DNA from: Eustoma russellianum | Taxonomy: Eukaryota; Streptophyta; Magnoliopsida; Gentianales; Gentianaceae | Reading direction: 5' to 3' | Length of the DNA stretch: 64,000 nt | NCBI GenBank assembly: GCA_036186865.1 | Contig: AP025047.1 | Location: forward strand, 30,882,588 to 30,946,587 | Part shown: positions 44,649 to 57,100 of the stretch, piece by piece | Layout: the number at the start of each line of letters is the position of its first letter | Numbering within the stretch: the first letter of the stretch is position 1 | Notes under the pieces: generated by a model | Told to the model about the DNA's origin: nothing | Seen by the model: only the letters and a program-made list of their open reading frames with translations | Database searches by the model: none | Position numbers and translations under genes: made by a program

Positions 44649-47323
44649 CGTTATGACCCGCCTCCCACGGGTAAAGAAAAAGAAATAGAAAAAAATAATA
44701 ATTAAATGCCTAAATTAAGGAAAATAAAAGAAATGAAAATGAAATAATAATAATAGGGTAGTAGTTACCCTAAATTAAATTGGATTGGAATATGAATATA
44801 GGATGACAACCAACTTTATAAGATTAACTTAAATGGTAATCCTATAAATATTAGAAAACTACCTAATTCTATCTAACCACATATCTATATACACACACAC
44901 ACACACACATACATCTACCTACACAAAGCAAAACAAAAAATAGAAACAAAACTCTATGTTATAACCGTGGAAAAAATATATATAATAATAGTGATAAAAT
45001 AAAATAGTAATTATATATTATGTGCATGTGTGTCACCAGTGATGGGGATGGGGAAAAATTAACAAATTCAAAATAATTAAGATAATTACATTATCAAAAT
45101 TTCCATAAACTCTCTCAATGAAATCCTAATCTCTCCCTAATTTTCCTACCCCTCCCTTATATTTTTCCTCCAAAACCCTATTCCTTCCCCTTTTTAATGT
45201 TCCAGCCGTCCCTTCCCCTCCCCAATAGAAGAAAAAAATATATATATATTTTCTCTCAAATCTTGGAGCAAGAAGAGATAAAGTGAGAGGAAAAATAAAA
45301 TATATATAGAAGAAAAAAGAAGAAAATTTAAAGGGGTGTAACCGTACATCACCAACGTTCATCTACCCGTCGTTAATCTACAAGTTCAAGGTAGGTGCCT
45401 CTTTCCCCCTCAGACGGGTATAATACATGCATGCTTTGATAGTATATTTATGTGATTCGTTGTTTTTATTTGTTTACTATATTAATTTTGCATATGTTTT
45501 ATATGACAAAGTATGAGATGATTTGTTTATGCCTACTACGTGTGTGTATGTGTATGGATTTGGTGGTAGGATTGTGTTAGATTAAAAATACCCTCAAATT
45601 AATCCAAAAGATTAGAAATTTTCATAATCGGAGTTGTTTAAAATTGCGTTTTGGCCTTAGAATAGGTTCATCTAGTCCGAAATAGGTTGGGATTGAGCGG
45701 GAAATCGAAAAATGGTCTGACGGACGCGTTTCAGGGGATGGCGCGTGGCCCCCCGCGATCCCTGACGGCGCGTCTGTACACGCACTGACGTGTCCACTTC
45801 CAAAAGATGTGTCTCGTTATAACAAGTCCAATGCAACTGGTTTGAGGTTAATCAAAGTTAAAACTAAGATTTTATGAATGTTAGAAGGAAATAGAATTAA
45901 TAAAAAAAGTAAAATAAAAAATAAAAAAATCTAGGTCAGCGGGTCGCCTGACACGGCAGACCCAGTTTGCAAGAGGCTAGTCTGGCCATTAATAGGCCAG
46001 ACCAAAAATGAATTTTTTAAAAAAAGGAGAATATGGCATTGGACCGTCCAGGCTGCCGGACCGGGCCAGATGGCCAGCGAACCGGACCAGGGCAGCAGGC
46101 CGGCCCAACCAGAAATTTTAAAAAAAAAAATCTGAAATTCAATTTCTGAAATGAATAAATAATTAATTAAAATTAGTTTAAAATTTGAGAAAAATATATT
46201 TAATTATCAGAAAATTCTAAATAAATTTCAGAAAATATAAAAGGTTAAAATTAAATTATTTTAATTTAATTTCGGAATTTTGGTAAATGTAAGTAATTAA
46301 AAATAATTAGTAATAAATAGAATTAAATAGAGAAAATTAGTAGAAAATCCTAAAAAATTAATACAAATTAAGGAAAAATAAGGTTAATGATAAATAATAA
46401 CTTTTCAATATTCGAAAAATTTACTAAGCCAAATATTGAGTGCCGGAGATGGTGAAGATGAGCGTACGAGCCCAGGCGACTTTGTTGTTGCATTCATGGT
46501 ACGTACATTTGCATTTGGAGTGGGTTGAGATGTACGGGTCTTAGACGCTTAAGTGGAGTGGATCACGGTGTACGGGCCACGGGCATCGGTTATAGTGGAT
46601 TGTGATGTATGGGGCACGGGCATCGGTCATAGTGGATCGTGGTGTACGGGCCAGGGGCATCCGTTAGGGTAGATTATAGTGTACAGGCTACAGGCATCCA
46701 GTCAATCCCGGGATCATGCATTGCATATATGTCTAGGGGCATATTGCGTGATATGATTTTTGTTGCGTGTGACATGTGGATGGAGCATGCATCACGTAGT
46801 TGCGCATTTTTATGTGGAGTGCTTTACTTACCGCATTTACTTTATCTTATGTATGTTGTACCATATCTATGTGCTATGTGACTATATCATTTTGGTATGC
46901 ACGTTTTATATTGGTTTGAGGTGGGCATCTACTGGGTGATTTCTGTCACTCACCCCTACTTCCCAGGTGAGCCAGATGAGGACTACAAACACATCTTTGT
47001 TGAGGACGGGAAAGACATAGCTGAGTGAGCTGGTTAATAGCTGCAGCTAGGATACGGGGGGACTCTACAGCTGATTTATTTCGTTGTTATCTTTTGGGGA
47101 TTTTCACAGACTTCTTTACTGCTTTTATTATCAGAATTTTTATTCAGTAATGTAATGGCGATTATTGGAGTTTAATTTAAGTTATGATTTATGTTTCGGC
47201 GAGAAAAATATTTCTACGTCACTTCTGACATGTAAGAGATTGATTCGATGCCTTGTATTCTCCTTAGCGAGATACGGCGGGTACACTGTTCCCGATACAA
47301 GAGCTCGGGAGCGGGATGCTATA
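44649..47323 (+). repeat. Gypsy-C 5' LTR (about 2.7 kb)
   Basis: The start is a decayed CGTTATGACCCGCC (family LTRs commonly begin TGTTATGACCC) and the end is GATGCTATA before the PBS. Contains (AC)n at 44893-44910 and four 37-bp tandem units at 46560-46706 (ggatcacggtgtacgggcca...). The start point is less certain than the end. Confidence 0.7.
46560..46706. repeat. 37-bp tandem units in the Gypsy-C LTR
   Basis: Four imperfect copies (46560, 46597, 46634, 46671) containing 'gtgtacgggccacgggcatc'. The inverted equivalents in Gypsy-B2 lie at 32285-32400 and 37830-37945. Confidence 0.85.
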
Positions 47324-47325
47324 GG

Positions 47326-47338
47326 TGGTATCAGAGCC
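47326..47338 (+). promoter_or_regulatory. Gypsy-C primer-binding site (tRNA-iMet)
   Basis: TGGTATCAGAGCC, two bases after the LTR end. Confidence 0.95.
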
Positions 47339-47598
47339 GAGGCTTCAGATCCGCCTCGGAAACGCAGGATTAACTAAATCACTAGACATAAGTTATGATC
47401 TTTTGCGAAATGAAATTTTTTGCCCCTAATAAACAAAATAGACTTAAGAGATGATTTTAGACTGAAGTTATGATCGGGTTATGGGAGGAGTGTGCCGACG
47501 GTGAGCTTTCCTTATTTAATTACCGTTTTATAAGCGTCCAATCCTTCAACTTACTCTGGATTAATCTGTATTCGTCTCATGAACTCAAATTCCGGATA

Positions 47599-48345
47599 AT
47601 GCCTCCACGACGCGAGCCGCCAACTAGAAACGGAGGACACGATAGCGATGATCAGCAGGGTCAGGGGACCATTCCTTAGGTCCTTGCATATACCATGGCC
47701 ACGCTGACTACATTGGTGGCCCAGCAGCAGATACAGATGGCTCACCTGCAGCAGCAGCAGCAGCCACCACCAGCACCACCACCCCAGGGGGCTTTGATTT
47801 TTCTACCAGGAGATGCAGAACTACCGGATACCTTTGTTCAGGGGTACCACACGACCAGAGGAGCAGAGATCTGGCTCAAGAATGTGTCTGAGCAGTTGAT
47901 GTTGATGCAGGTTCTGGATGGCCTGAAGGTTGATGTGGTTGTACCATTCTTAGAGTGATGCCGAGTAATGGTGGCAGGGCGTGGCACGCAGACTGACTCC
48001 ACCGCCGACATGCACCCAGTTCAGGGAGGAGTACCAGAAGCAGTATGTTCCTAAAAGTGTCATTCAGAGGATGATGACGGAGTTTCAGCTTTTGACACAG
48101 GGGACCATGACTGGGGACGAGTATTTTGTGAGGTTCCATGCACTTGCGAGATACATGCCCGTCATCATGGATAACGAGAAAGCAAAGATGCTAGAGTTCA
48201 AGACCGGCTTAAGCTCTCGCATTCAGTCATTGATCATCTGCATCCAGCCTACCACTTTTGAAGAGTTGTGGAGGTGTGTCTTGAGGTCGAGGATGATCTC
48301 GAGAGGGTTGCAGCGGTCAACAGGGCCCTATTTGCCAACTATCGA
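47599..48345 (+). pseudogene. Gypsy-C gag
   Basis: ATG at 47599 gives MPPRREPPTRNGGHDSDD, then a TAG near 47677. The frame continues MATLTTLVAQQQIQMAHLQQ, a Gln/Pro-rich linker, then AEIWLKNVSEQL. A TGA and frameshift near 47956 lead to the frame of 47981 with FREEYQKQYVPK, RMMTEFQLLTQGTMT, YFVRFHALARYMP and LEFKTGLSSRIQS, the conserved capsid of plant Gypsy gags. A last shift near 48270 gives LEVEDDLERVAAVNRALF. Homology ends before 48388. Confidence 0.8.
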
Positions 48346-48387
48346 TATTTCATTTATTTTATCCAATAAGTGTTTTAGAGTTAATCA

Positions 48388-49701
48388 TGTTGGACCATGC
48401 ACCTGCAGTAAACACCATTAGAGGGAGGTGAATAGTGGTTAACAAAAATTACACTACTACCCTTGGTTAAAATCCCATTTAAAAACAGAATCTGAGACCC
48501 CCTTATATTCAGTACCCATATTTGAAAAATTCAAAAATCAGTGTACACAACTCCAAAAATTATGAAACTTTAAAGAAATTAGCTTCAATGTCTTGACTAG
48601 ACACTGTCCAAAAATAAGACAAAAATAAGATCGTTTGGCCCTTCAAACAAATAAAAAGATTCAGATGGTTAATCTGGACAGAATTGGACAGAGTAGTACT
48701 GAATTTTAAAAACGTGTTTCTCTTTGAATACTCAACCAAAATGGTTGATCTTTATATCAAAACACTCCTTAGGATGTCTAGTTTATGTTTAAAAAGACCC
48801 TGACCTTAAACAATTCTTGATGAGAACAGAATTCATGTTTTCTCAAAACGGGCCAGATTGCAGGCAGAATGGAGCAGTTATCTTGCAACGACGAAAAGAC
48901 TAACTTTCTTTCGCTCAAATCATTTGATTCTTATTGAAAATGAAAGCTAACAGTCTGAAGTATAACTCCACCAAATATCACGAATTTTGAAAGTGTTTTG
49001 CTATTTTTTCAAAACATGTAAAATTGTGTGTAATCTGCAGTAAAACGGGCAGAAAAACAAAAAAGTAAAAGGAAGACAAGAACACCAAAGATTTATCCTG
49101 GTTTGGTCAACGTGACCTAATCTAGTCCCAAGGAACACTTTTCCTTGGATTGTACTATGGTATGGACACAATTACGACAAGAACCAAGATTGATCCTTGG
49201 GTTAAGCACCAACCCTACTCAAGACTTGGATGAACACCTCTATGCAACTCTTGGTTGCAACACCTCTATCCCCTATTGATGTAGCCTTATAGATTTGGCT
49301 AATCAATCTTACAAATGAGACACAAGAAGGCGTGTGTAATGTATCTCAACAGAACCAAGAAATGAAACACCTTAGATACACAAAGAAAGAATCAAGAAGA
49401 AGAGGATAGCAATAATGATCTTCAAGTTTTCTTGAAAGTTGTGTGTTCTTCTTCTTCACCTTTGCCTTCTATTTATAGTGGAAATAGGCCATGAAGATAA
49501 GAACTCTTATGTGTCACCATCTTCATCATCAATTCTTAGTTGTCTTAACATCATTGGTTGACCACATAATCATCTTGTACACTTGACAACATAAAGAAGA
49601 ATGATTGGTCCACCTTAAAATTCAGCATGATTGATTTTTTTATACCTTGGAAATGGATTGATTATCCTTCGCAAAATGAAGATAATACTCAAGGAATATA
49701 C
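48388..49701 (-). repeat. Copia-2b 3' LTR, distal piece
   Basis: Minus-strand end of a Copia-2 LTR: GGTCCAACA terminates at 48388, and 48388-49701 is colinear in reverse with 50400-51856. It was split by the Copia-2a insertion at 49701/49702; the other half is at 59880-61158. The left flank AATCA (48383-48387) should be the target duplication of Copia-2b. Confidence 0.85.
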
Positions 49702-51856
49702 TGTTGAGAAATATGTTTGGATAATTTTCAAAGTCATGATTTTAAGTGATGAATACTTAAAAATGTCACATATGGTGTTATAAATGAAAGAGTTGAATAA
49801 GTGAAGAAAAATGACACGATGTCTAGGGTTGTTAGAAATATTTTTCTAAAATGTGATAAAATAGTTGTTTTTATTTTTACATGATTTATATATGTTTATC
49901 ATGTTGTGATTATGTGATTTTTATGATGATAATATCTTGTGACTAATATGCCCTCGAAGTTTCTACAACTTACCAAAAAGGGCAAAAGTGGTATTTTGAG
50001 TTGTGTAGGTACTCGACATGGTGAATATGATTCAAGAAGATATTATCATCTTATTTATTATCAAGAAGGTGTTATTATGTTTAATTCTGACCATCGGGGT
50101 CATTTCTGGAGTTTTATCTCACTAGGGGCATTTTGGTCATTTTACCCCCGAAGACAGTTTCGGTAATTTTACTCAAGGAATCTCTTGAGTATCTTACTAT
50201 ATTCATTCTGGAGTACATTTAATATATTCTTGAAGATTATTTGGTGGTTTTCTATTTTATTCTCTCATTTGATGATTTTATCGACGGTGGCGGGATATGT
50301 GACGGTATTCGATGTCACGTTCTATTTTCTCTTGAAGACTCTTATATATATGTTGTTGGAGGTTCTTAGTCATCATCTTTCAGAGATTACAAGGTGTCAT
50401 TGGTGCAAGATTCATCACAATATGTCAAGGAGAAATGGGAATTTTGATATTATATGTTGACATAACCTTGTCAACTATTATTTGTTGATTTCTCCTCAAA
50501 AATCTGAGTTGGTATACATATACACAGCCTCCAAAACGTGATTATACAGGTGGAGATGATGTTTTTCTCATTTTATGAGTTGGAGACAAGAAGACAAACC
50601 AAAAGCAAGCTAATTGGCAAAAGTTGTCAACTTGAAATTTCAAATTTGAAGTTAATGGAGACAAGGTTGTTGGAGATGATTATGGAGGTGTTTTAATTCA
50701 AAATTCTCAGCCATCACATGGTCTAAAAGTTGGAGGGAATAAGCCATCAATTCACTCTATAAATAGAAGGCAAGGTGAAGAAGAGAAGACACACACTTGA
50801 AAGCAAAAATTGAAGATTGTTGTCTTGCTATTCTCTTCTCATATTTTCGTTCATACTTTGTGTAGATAAGGTGTTCCATTTCTAGTTGTTGTCTAGCTAC
50901 ACTATACACACCTTCTTGTGTCTTATTTGTAAGATTGATTAGCCAAATCTATAAGGCTACATCAATAGGTGATAGAGGTGTTGCAACCAAGAGTTGCATA
51001 AAGGTGTTCATCCAAGTCTTGAATAGGGTTGGTGTTTAACCCAAGGATCAAGCTTGGTTCTTGCTGTAATTTGGTTCATACCATAGTCAAATCCAAGGAA
51101 AGGTGTTCCTTGGGACTGGAGTAGGTCACATTGACCGAACCAGGATAAATTCTTGGTGTTCTTGTCTTCTTTACATTTTTATGTTTTCTGCCCGTTTTTC
51201 ACTACAGATTTCACACAACTTTTCACGTTTTGAAAAAATAGGTAAACACTTTTAAAATTCGTGATTTTTGGTGGAGTTATACTTCAGACTGTTAGCTTTC
51301 ATTTGCAACAAGAATCACTTGATTTGAGTAAGGGAAAGTTAGTCTTTCAGTCTTTGCAAGATAACTGCTCCAATCTGGCTGCAATCTGACCAGTTTTGAG
51401 AAAACTTAAATTCTGTATTTTTCAAGAGTTGGTTAAGGTCAGGGCCTTTTGAAAACTTCATCTACACATCCTAAGGAGTGTTTTGATATAAAGATCAACC
51501 TTTTTGGTTGAGTATTCAAAGAGAAACACGTTTTGCAAAATCAGCAACATTCTGTCCAATTCTGTCCAAATTGACCATCTGAATCTTTTTATTTATTTGA
51601 AGGGTCAAACGATCTTATTTTTGTATGATTTTTGGAAAGAGTCTTGCTAACTCATTAAAGTTAAATTCTGGAAAGTTTCATAATTTTTGGAGTTGTGTAC
51701 AATTATTTGTGAATTTTTGAAAAACGGGTTCTGAATCTGAGGTGGTTTCAGATTCTGTTTTCAAAGGGGATTTTAACAAAGGGTTGTAGTGTAATTTCCG
51801 CTAACCACTATTCACCCCCCCTCTAGTGGTATTTATTGCAGGTGAACGGTCCAACA
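49702..51856 (+). repeat. Copia-2a 5' LTR (2155 bp)
   Basis: TGTTGAGAAATATG ... GGTCCAACA. A TATA box (TATAAATA) at 50758-50765 probably marks the U3/R border. The small frames at 49939 and 50185 reappear in the 3' LTR only because it is a copy. Confidence 0.95.
50758..50765 (+). promoter_or_regulatory. Copia-2a LTR TATA box
   Basis: TATAAATA in the 5' LTR, repeated at 58795-58802 in the 3' LTR. It is followed by a purine-rich stretch (agaaggcaaggtgaagaagag), a plausible transcription start zone. Confidence 0.65.
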
Positions 51857-51858
51857 TT

Positions 51859-51871
51859 TGGTATCAGAGCC
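51859..51871 (+). promoter_or_regulatory. Copia-2a primer-binding site (tRNA-iMet)
   Basis: TGGTATCAGAGCC, two bases after the LTR end CCAACA. Confidence 0.95.
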
Positions 51872-51979
51872 AGACTAACACCACTCAAAAGAAGCAAGAT
51901 TCAACACCATACGAACAATACAAGGCCTAGAAACAACAATTCATTATATACTGCTTGTCTCAAATCCAAGGTACATACT

Positions 51980-54127
51980 ATGGCTATTGTTTCTCACAAA
52001 GGCGAGTTGGAAGGTATGTCTACACAACGCCCTCCTATTTTTGACGGTAATAATTTTGTTCATTGGAAACTTAGGATGAGGCTATTCTTAATGGCTATAG
52101 AGATTGATTTATGGTCTATAGTTGAAGATGGGCCGTACATTCCAACGAAAATTGAAAAAGTTGATGAAGTTACACAAGAAGTAGAGAAATATAAAAGTGA
52201 ATGGTCAACTGAAGATAAAAAGAAAATGTCTATGAATGCCAAAGCAATGCAATTACTTTTGAATGGACTTAGTGTTTCTGAAGCAGGTTATGTATCGAAT
52301 TGTACTAGTGCTCATGATATGTGGAAGTCTTTAGTGTTAAAACATGAAGGAACAAGTGGTGTAAAAGAGTCAAAGATAAATATGCTTATGACTGAACTTG
52401 AATCTTTCAAAATGTTGCCAAACGAATCCATAACATCTATGGATTTGAGAATTACTAACATCTTCAATGCACTTGAAGCTTTAGGTAAATCTTTTACAAA
52501 CAATGAGAAGGTTCAAAAGGTGTTGCGAAGTCTTCCTGCTGAATGGGATCCAAAGGTGACTGCAATCGAAGAAACAAAGTCAATTACTAAGATGGATGAA
52601 TTAATAGGATCACTCAAAGTATACGAGGTAAAATTGAATCAACGAAAATCTGAATTATCAAAGATGTCAAGTAAGTCTGTTGCTTTCAAATCATCTGAGT
52701 CATCTCATAGAAACAATGATGGAAGTAATAGTGATAGTGAATTAGATGATGATTTAATATTAATAGCTAGAAAACTTAGAAAGTTTTTCAAACGGCCTAA
52801 TCGAAATAGACAGCAGTCTTCTTCATCCTCTTCTCAACCCAAGAAAAATAATTTTAATAATAACAAGTGGAATAATAGAGAATTAAAATGCTATGAATGC
52901 GGTCAAAAAGGACATATTTCATACGACTGTCCTACGAAGAAAAATAATAATAACAACAATAATAAACAAGTCAAGGACAAGGAGACTCAAACGACAAAGA
53001 CAAAGGAGTTTAAGAAAAGAAAAGGGAAACGAGCAATGAAGGTGAGCACATGGAGCGACTCATCCGACTCAGAATCTGAAACTGAGGAAGCTCAAGTCTG
53101 CTTTGTATCTAACGAGGTATGTTCTTCTTCTGATAGTAATTCTGATAGTGACATGACATTTGATGAAATGTATGAAGAATTCCTAAGAATGCATGCTCAC
53201 TGTAAGAGGCTCTCTAAAGAAAAGAAGAAACTAGTTGAAGAAAATGACAAGTTGAAGACGTCCAACTTGGAATTTTCCGATCAACTAGAATCTCTTAAAT
53301 AAGAGTCCACTAATACTCTTGATTCTTTAGAGAATAAAATTGAATCATATAGGAAAGATGAACATAAGATAAAAATGGAAAATAAGATGTTAAAATCTAA
53401 GATAGAAAGTTGTGAACATGAAATAACACAACTTAAGTCGTCTAAACTTAACTTAGAAAAAATGTTAGAACAATTTAAATCGGGTGCAAATATGTTAGAT
53501 ACACTTATCTCATCACAAAAGTATGGTAATGATAAAACCGGCTTAGGCTATAAAGAAGAAAATGAAAAAGTAAATAAAAAGACTAAGTTTGTTTCATCTA
53601 GTACAAAGTTGCCATATAATACAATAAAATCAACTTTGCCTGCTACATCTTCTTCTACACCTTCTTCTACTAATATCAAGTCAAAAATGCAACATACACC
53701 CATAAAAGCACATACGAATAAACATACATCTAGGCCAAACTTTGCATCTAGACAGCCTAGAAATTATGCCTACATGTATACAAATGTAACTAGACCGAAT
53801 AAAATGCATACAACTTATTATGAACCTAAGTATATGCAACACTCTTATAAGTCTTATAGAAATGTCTACAAACACACTTATATAGCGCCATATAAGAAAC
53901 AAATTCACATGCCTTATACACATTATAAATCTCGGCCATCCTATAATGATTATCAACCATGGCACAACATGTATAACATTGCATCTTCTCTTATGTGGGA
54001 TAATCATGTATATGCTAATTCTTCTTATTTTCCAAATTATAACAATGCTAACAATGTGCCCAGAAAGTATATTCAAGTTTGGATACCTAAGGGATATCTT
54101 AACAAGAATAATGCCCCTAACATTTAA
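51980..54127 (+). pseudogene. Copia-2a gag, split by an in-frame stop
   Basis: Structural protein that packages element RNA. ATG at 51980 (MAIVSHKGELEG) is preferred to the longer frame start at 51836, which lies in the LTR and PBS. The capsid part includes RPPIFDGNNFVHWKLRM and VQKVLRSLPAEWDPKV. A CCHC zinc knuckle (CYECGQKGHISYDC) is near residue 303, then an acidic Ser/Asp/Glu-rich region and coiled coil. TAA at 53300-53302 stops it after 440 codons; the same frame continues with coiled coil (KMENKMLKSKIESCEHEI) and a basic His/Tyr-rich tail to TAA at 54125. The TAA at 53300 is probably a mutation, since the coiled coil runs across it. Confidence 0.85.
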
Positions 54128-54169
54128 GGACCCAAATAAAGGGTACCTAAAACTTTGTCTCCATTGTAG

Positions 54170-57100
54170 GAAAAACGCAAGGAATGCAAGAAGGAGACAA
54201 AGTCAAAGAATCTGAAAACCAAATGGTTTTTAGATAGTGGATGTTCGAGACATATGACGGGGAACCCCAAACTATTCATCGAATTGGAACATATCAAGAA
54301 TGGAGGAAAAGTAACATTCGGTGACAACAACAAAGGACAAGTTGTTGGAAAAGGAACAATTGGGGACCCTAACACATTTCAAATACGAAATGTGTTATTA
54401 GTAAGTAATCTATCTTATAATTTACTTAGTATTTCTCAACTTATAGATTGTGGTTATAATGTCTCCTTTCTTCCCAATTCTTGTGATATAATAAATGAAA
54501 AAGGAGAAACGGTTTTAAAAGGAAATAGAGATGGAAATATTTATACTCTTACCTTAGATAACATGTTAGATGCTAAGGTTAAGTGTCTAATATCACATGA
54601 CTTAGATGTAAATTTATGGCATAGAAGATTAGGTCATATAGGAATTTCAACTATTAAGAAATTGTCTAAGAAGAATTTAATTAGAGGAATGCCTAAGTCA
54701 GACTTAGATAATTTTCAAATGTGTGAAACATGTATTAAGGGAAAATACATTAAAGAAACCTTAAAACTGAAACATGAAGTGAGTACTAGTCATGTACTAG
54801 AATTGCTTCACTTAGACTTATTTGGTCCAAGTAGGACAAGAAGTCTAGGTGGACACTACTATGTGTGTGTCATAGTAGATGATTACTCACGCTACACATG
54901 GACATTGTTCTTAACACACAAAGATGATGCTCCATTAGCAATCGAAACTCTTATTAAGCAACTTGAAAATCTTTATGAAGAAAATGTTAAAAGAATCAGA
55001 AGTGATAGAGGTGGAGAATTTAAAAACAAAGATATAATTAAGTTTTGTGAATTACATGGAATAAAACATGAATTCTCACCACCAAGAACACCACAACTCA
55101 ATGGAGTTGTTGAACGTAAAAATAGAACACTACAAGAAATAGCTAGAACTATGTTGTGTGAAAACAAAGTACCTAGATATTTGTGGGCTGAAGCTGTTAG
55201 TTGTGCATGTTATATAATAAATAGGCTTTCTATTAGAAAGAAATTAAATAAAACACCATATGAGTTATTGAATAATAGACAACCTAAGGTAGATTATCTT
55301 AGAGTATTTGGGTGTAAATGTTTTGTACTTAATACCAAAGATAATCTAGATAAATTTGAACAAAAGTCTATTGAATGCATATTTGTTGGATATTCAACTA
55401 ACTCAAAGGCATATAGGTGTTATAATCATGCATCTAGAAAAATAATTGAATCTATACATGTGAAATTCAATGAGAATGCATATTTTGATGTAAGTGATAA
55501 AAAGAAACAAGAGAATAATGTTGAAAATATGTTTGATGATGATGATATATTACTTGAGCCTGTTCATGATCATCTAGAACCAACTTCCCCTGAACAAGAT
55601 GTGCATGAACATTTAGGTGAAATAAATCAAGAAATTTTACAATTGGAAGATAATCTATCTAACTTACAGGATGTTCCAATTGTATATGAAAATGTTCACA
55701 CGAATGAAACATTTGAACTAGAAGAAGGTGAACCTAGTCAACTTAGGAATTGGTGGCTTATAGAAGATAAACATAAACACCCTAAAGAGCTAATCATTGG
55801 TGATCCAAGTGTTGGGGTTAGAACACGTAGAAACATAAGTCAAGCTGAAGGGCATATCTTAATATCACACTTAGAACCTAAAAATATTAAGGAAGCCTTA
55901 GGAGATGTATCATGGATAGATGCTATGCATGAGGAATTAAATCAATTCACAAGGAACAACGTGTGGGATTTAGTACCTAAACCTGCAGACAAGTCTATTA
56001 TAGGAACTAAATGGGTCTTTAGGAATAAAATGGATGAACAAGGAAATATTACAAGGAATAAGGCTAGACTAGTAGCACAAGGTTATAATCAACAAGAAGG
56101 AATAGATTATGAAGAAACCTTTGCACCCGTTGCACGAATAGAAGCAATTAGATTGTTACTTGCGATTGCAAGTCTAAGCAAAATTAAGCTCTTCCAAATG
56201 GATGTCAAGAGTGCATTCTTGAATGGATACATTCAAGAAGAGGTGTTTGTCAAACAACCCCCTGGATTCGAAGATCCAAAGAATCCTAACCATGTTTACA
56301 AGCTTAAAAAAGCTCTATATGGTTTGAAACAAGCTCCAAGAGCTTGGTATGATAGATTTGCGAACTTTCTTATTGCAAATAATTATCAAAGGGGAACAAT
56401 AGACAACACATTATTTCTAAGACGAAAAGATAATGATTTGTTAATAGTTCAAATCTACGTAGATGATATAATCTTTGGTTCAACCAACCCTACTTTAGTA
56501 AAAGACTTCGAAGAATGTATGAAGTCAGAGTTTGAAATGTCAATGGTAGGAGAGTTGAATTATTTCTTAGGACTTCAAATCAAACAAACCCGTCAAGGAA
56601 TTCACATTAGCCAACTTAAGTATGTCAATGATATGATTAAGAAGTTTGGCTTTGAAGAGTTGAAACCTACAACTACGCCTATGAGTGTTAGTACCAAACT
56701 TGATAAGGATGAAAATGGTAAACCTTTTGATGACACACTTTATAGGTCTATGATTGGCTCATTGTTATACTTAACTGCATCAAGACCTGATATTATGTTT
56801 AGTGTGTGTATGTGTGCTAGGTTTCAATCTTGTCCTAAGGTATCACATTACAATGCAGTGAAAAAGATTTTTAGATATCTTAAGCATACACCTCACTTAG
56901 GATTGTGGTATGATAGAAACGCTAAGTTGGAATTACACGCATATAGTGATGCTGATTATGGTGGTTGCAGGTTAGATAGAAAATCCACTAGCGGTACATG
57001 TCAATTTATAGGAACCAATTTGATCTCTTGGTTTTCTAAAAAGCAAGCTAGTGTAGCTCTTTCTACCACTGAAGCCGAGTATATTGCTTTGAGTTTATGT

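Larger units (their letters stand above)
44649..48387 (+). mobile_element. Gypsy-C: 5' LTR and gag of a Gypsy element
   Basis: LTR (44649-47323), PBS (47326-47338), leader and gag (47599 to about 48345), interrupted at 48387/48388 by the Copia-2b LTR. The pol must lie beyond the right edge of the window. Related to Gypsy-B by the LTR end and the 37-bp unit array. Confidence 0.8.

Noticed and set aside
49939..50460. Two frames (75 and 91 codons) that recur identically at 57976-58497
   Set aside because: Their repetition is explained by the two LTRs of Copia-2a. They have no protein-family features and are broken in the older Copia-2b LTR.
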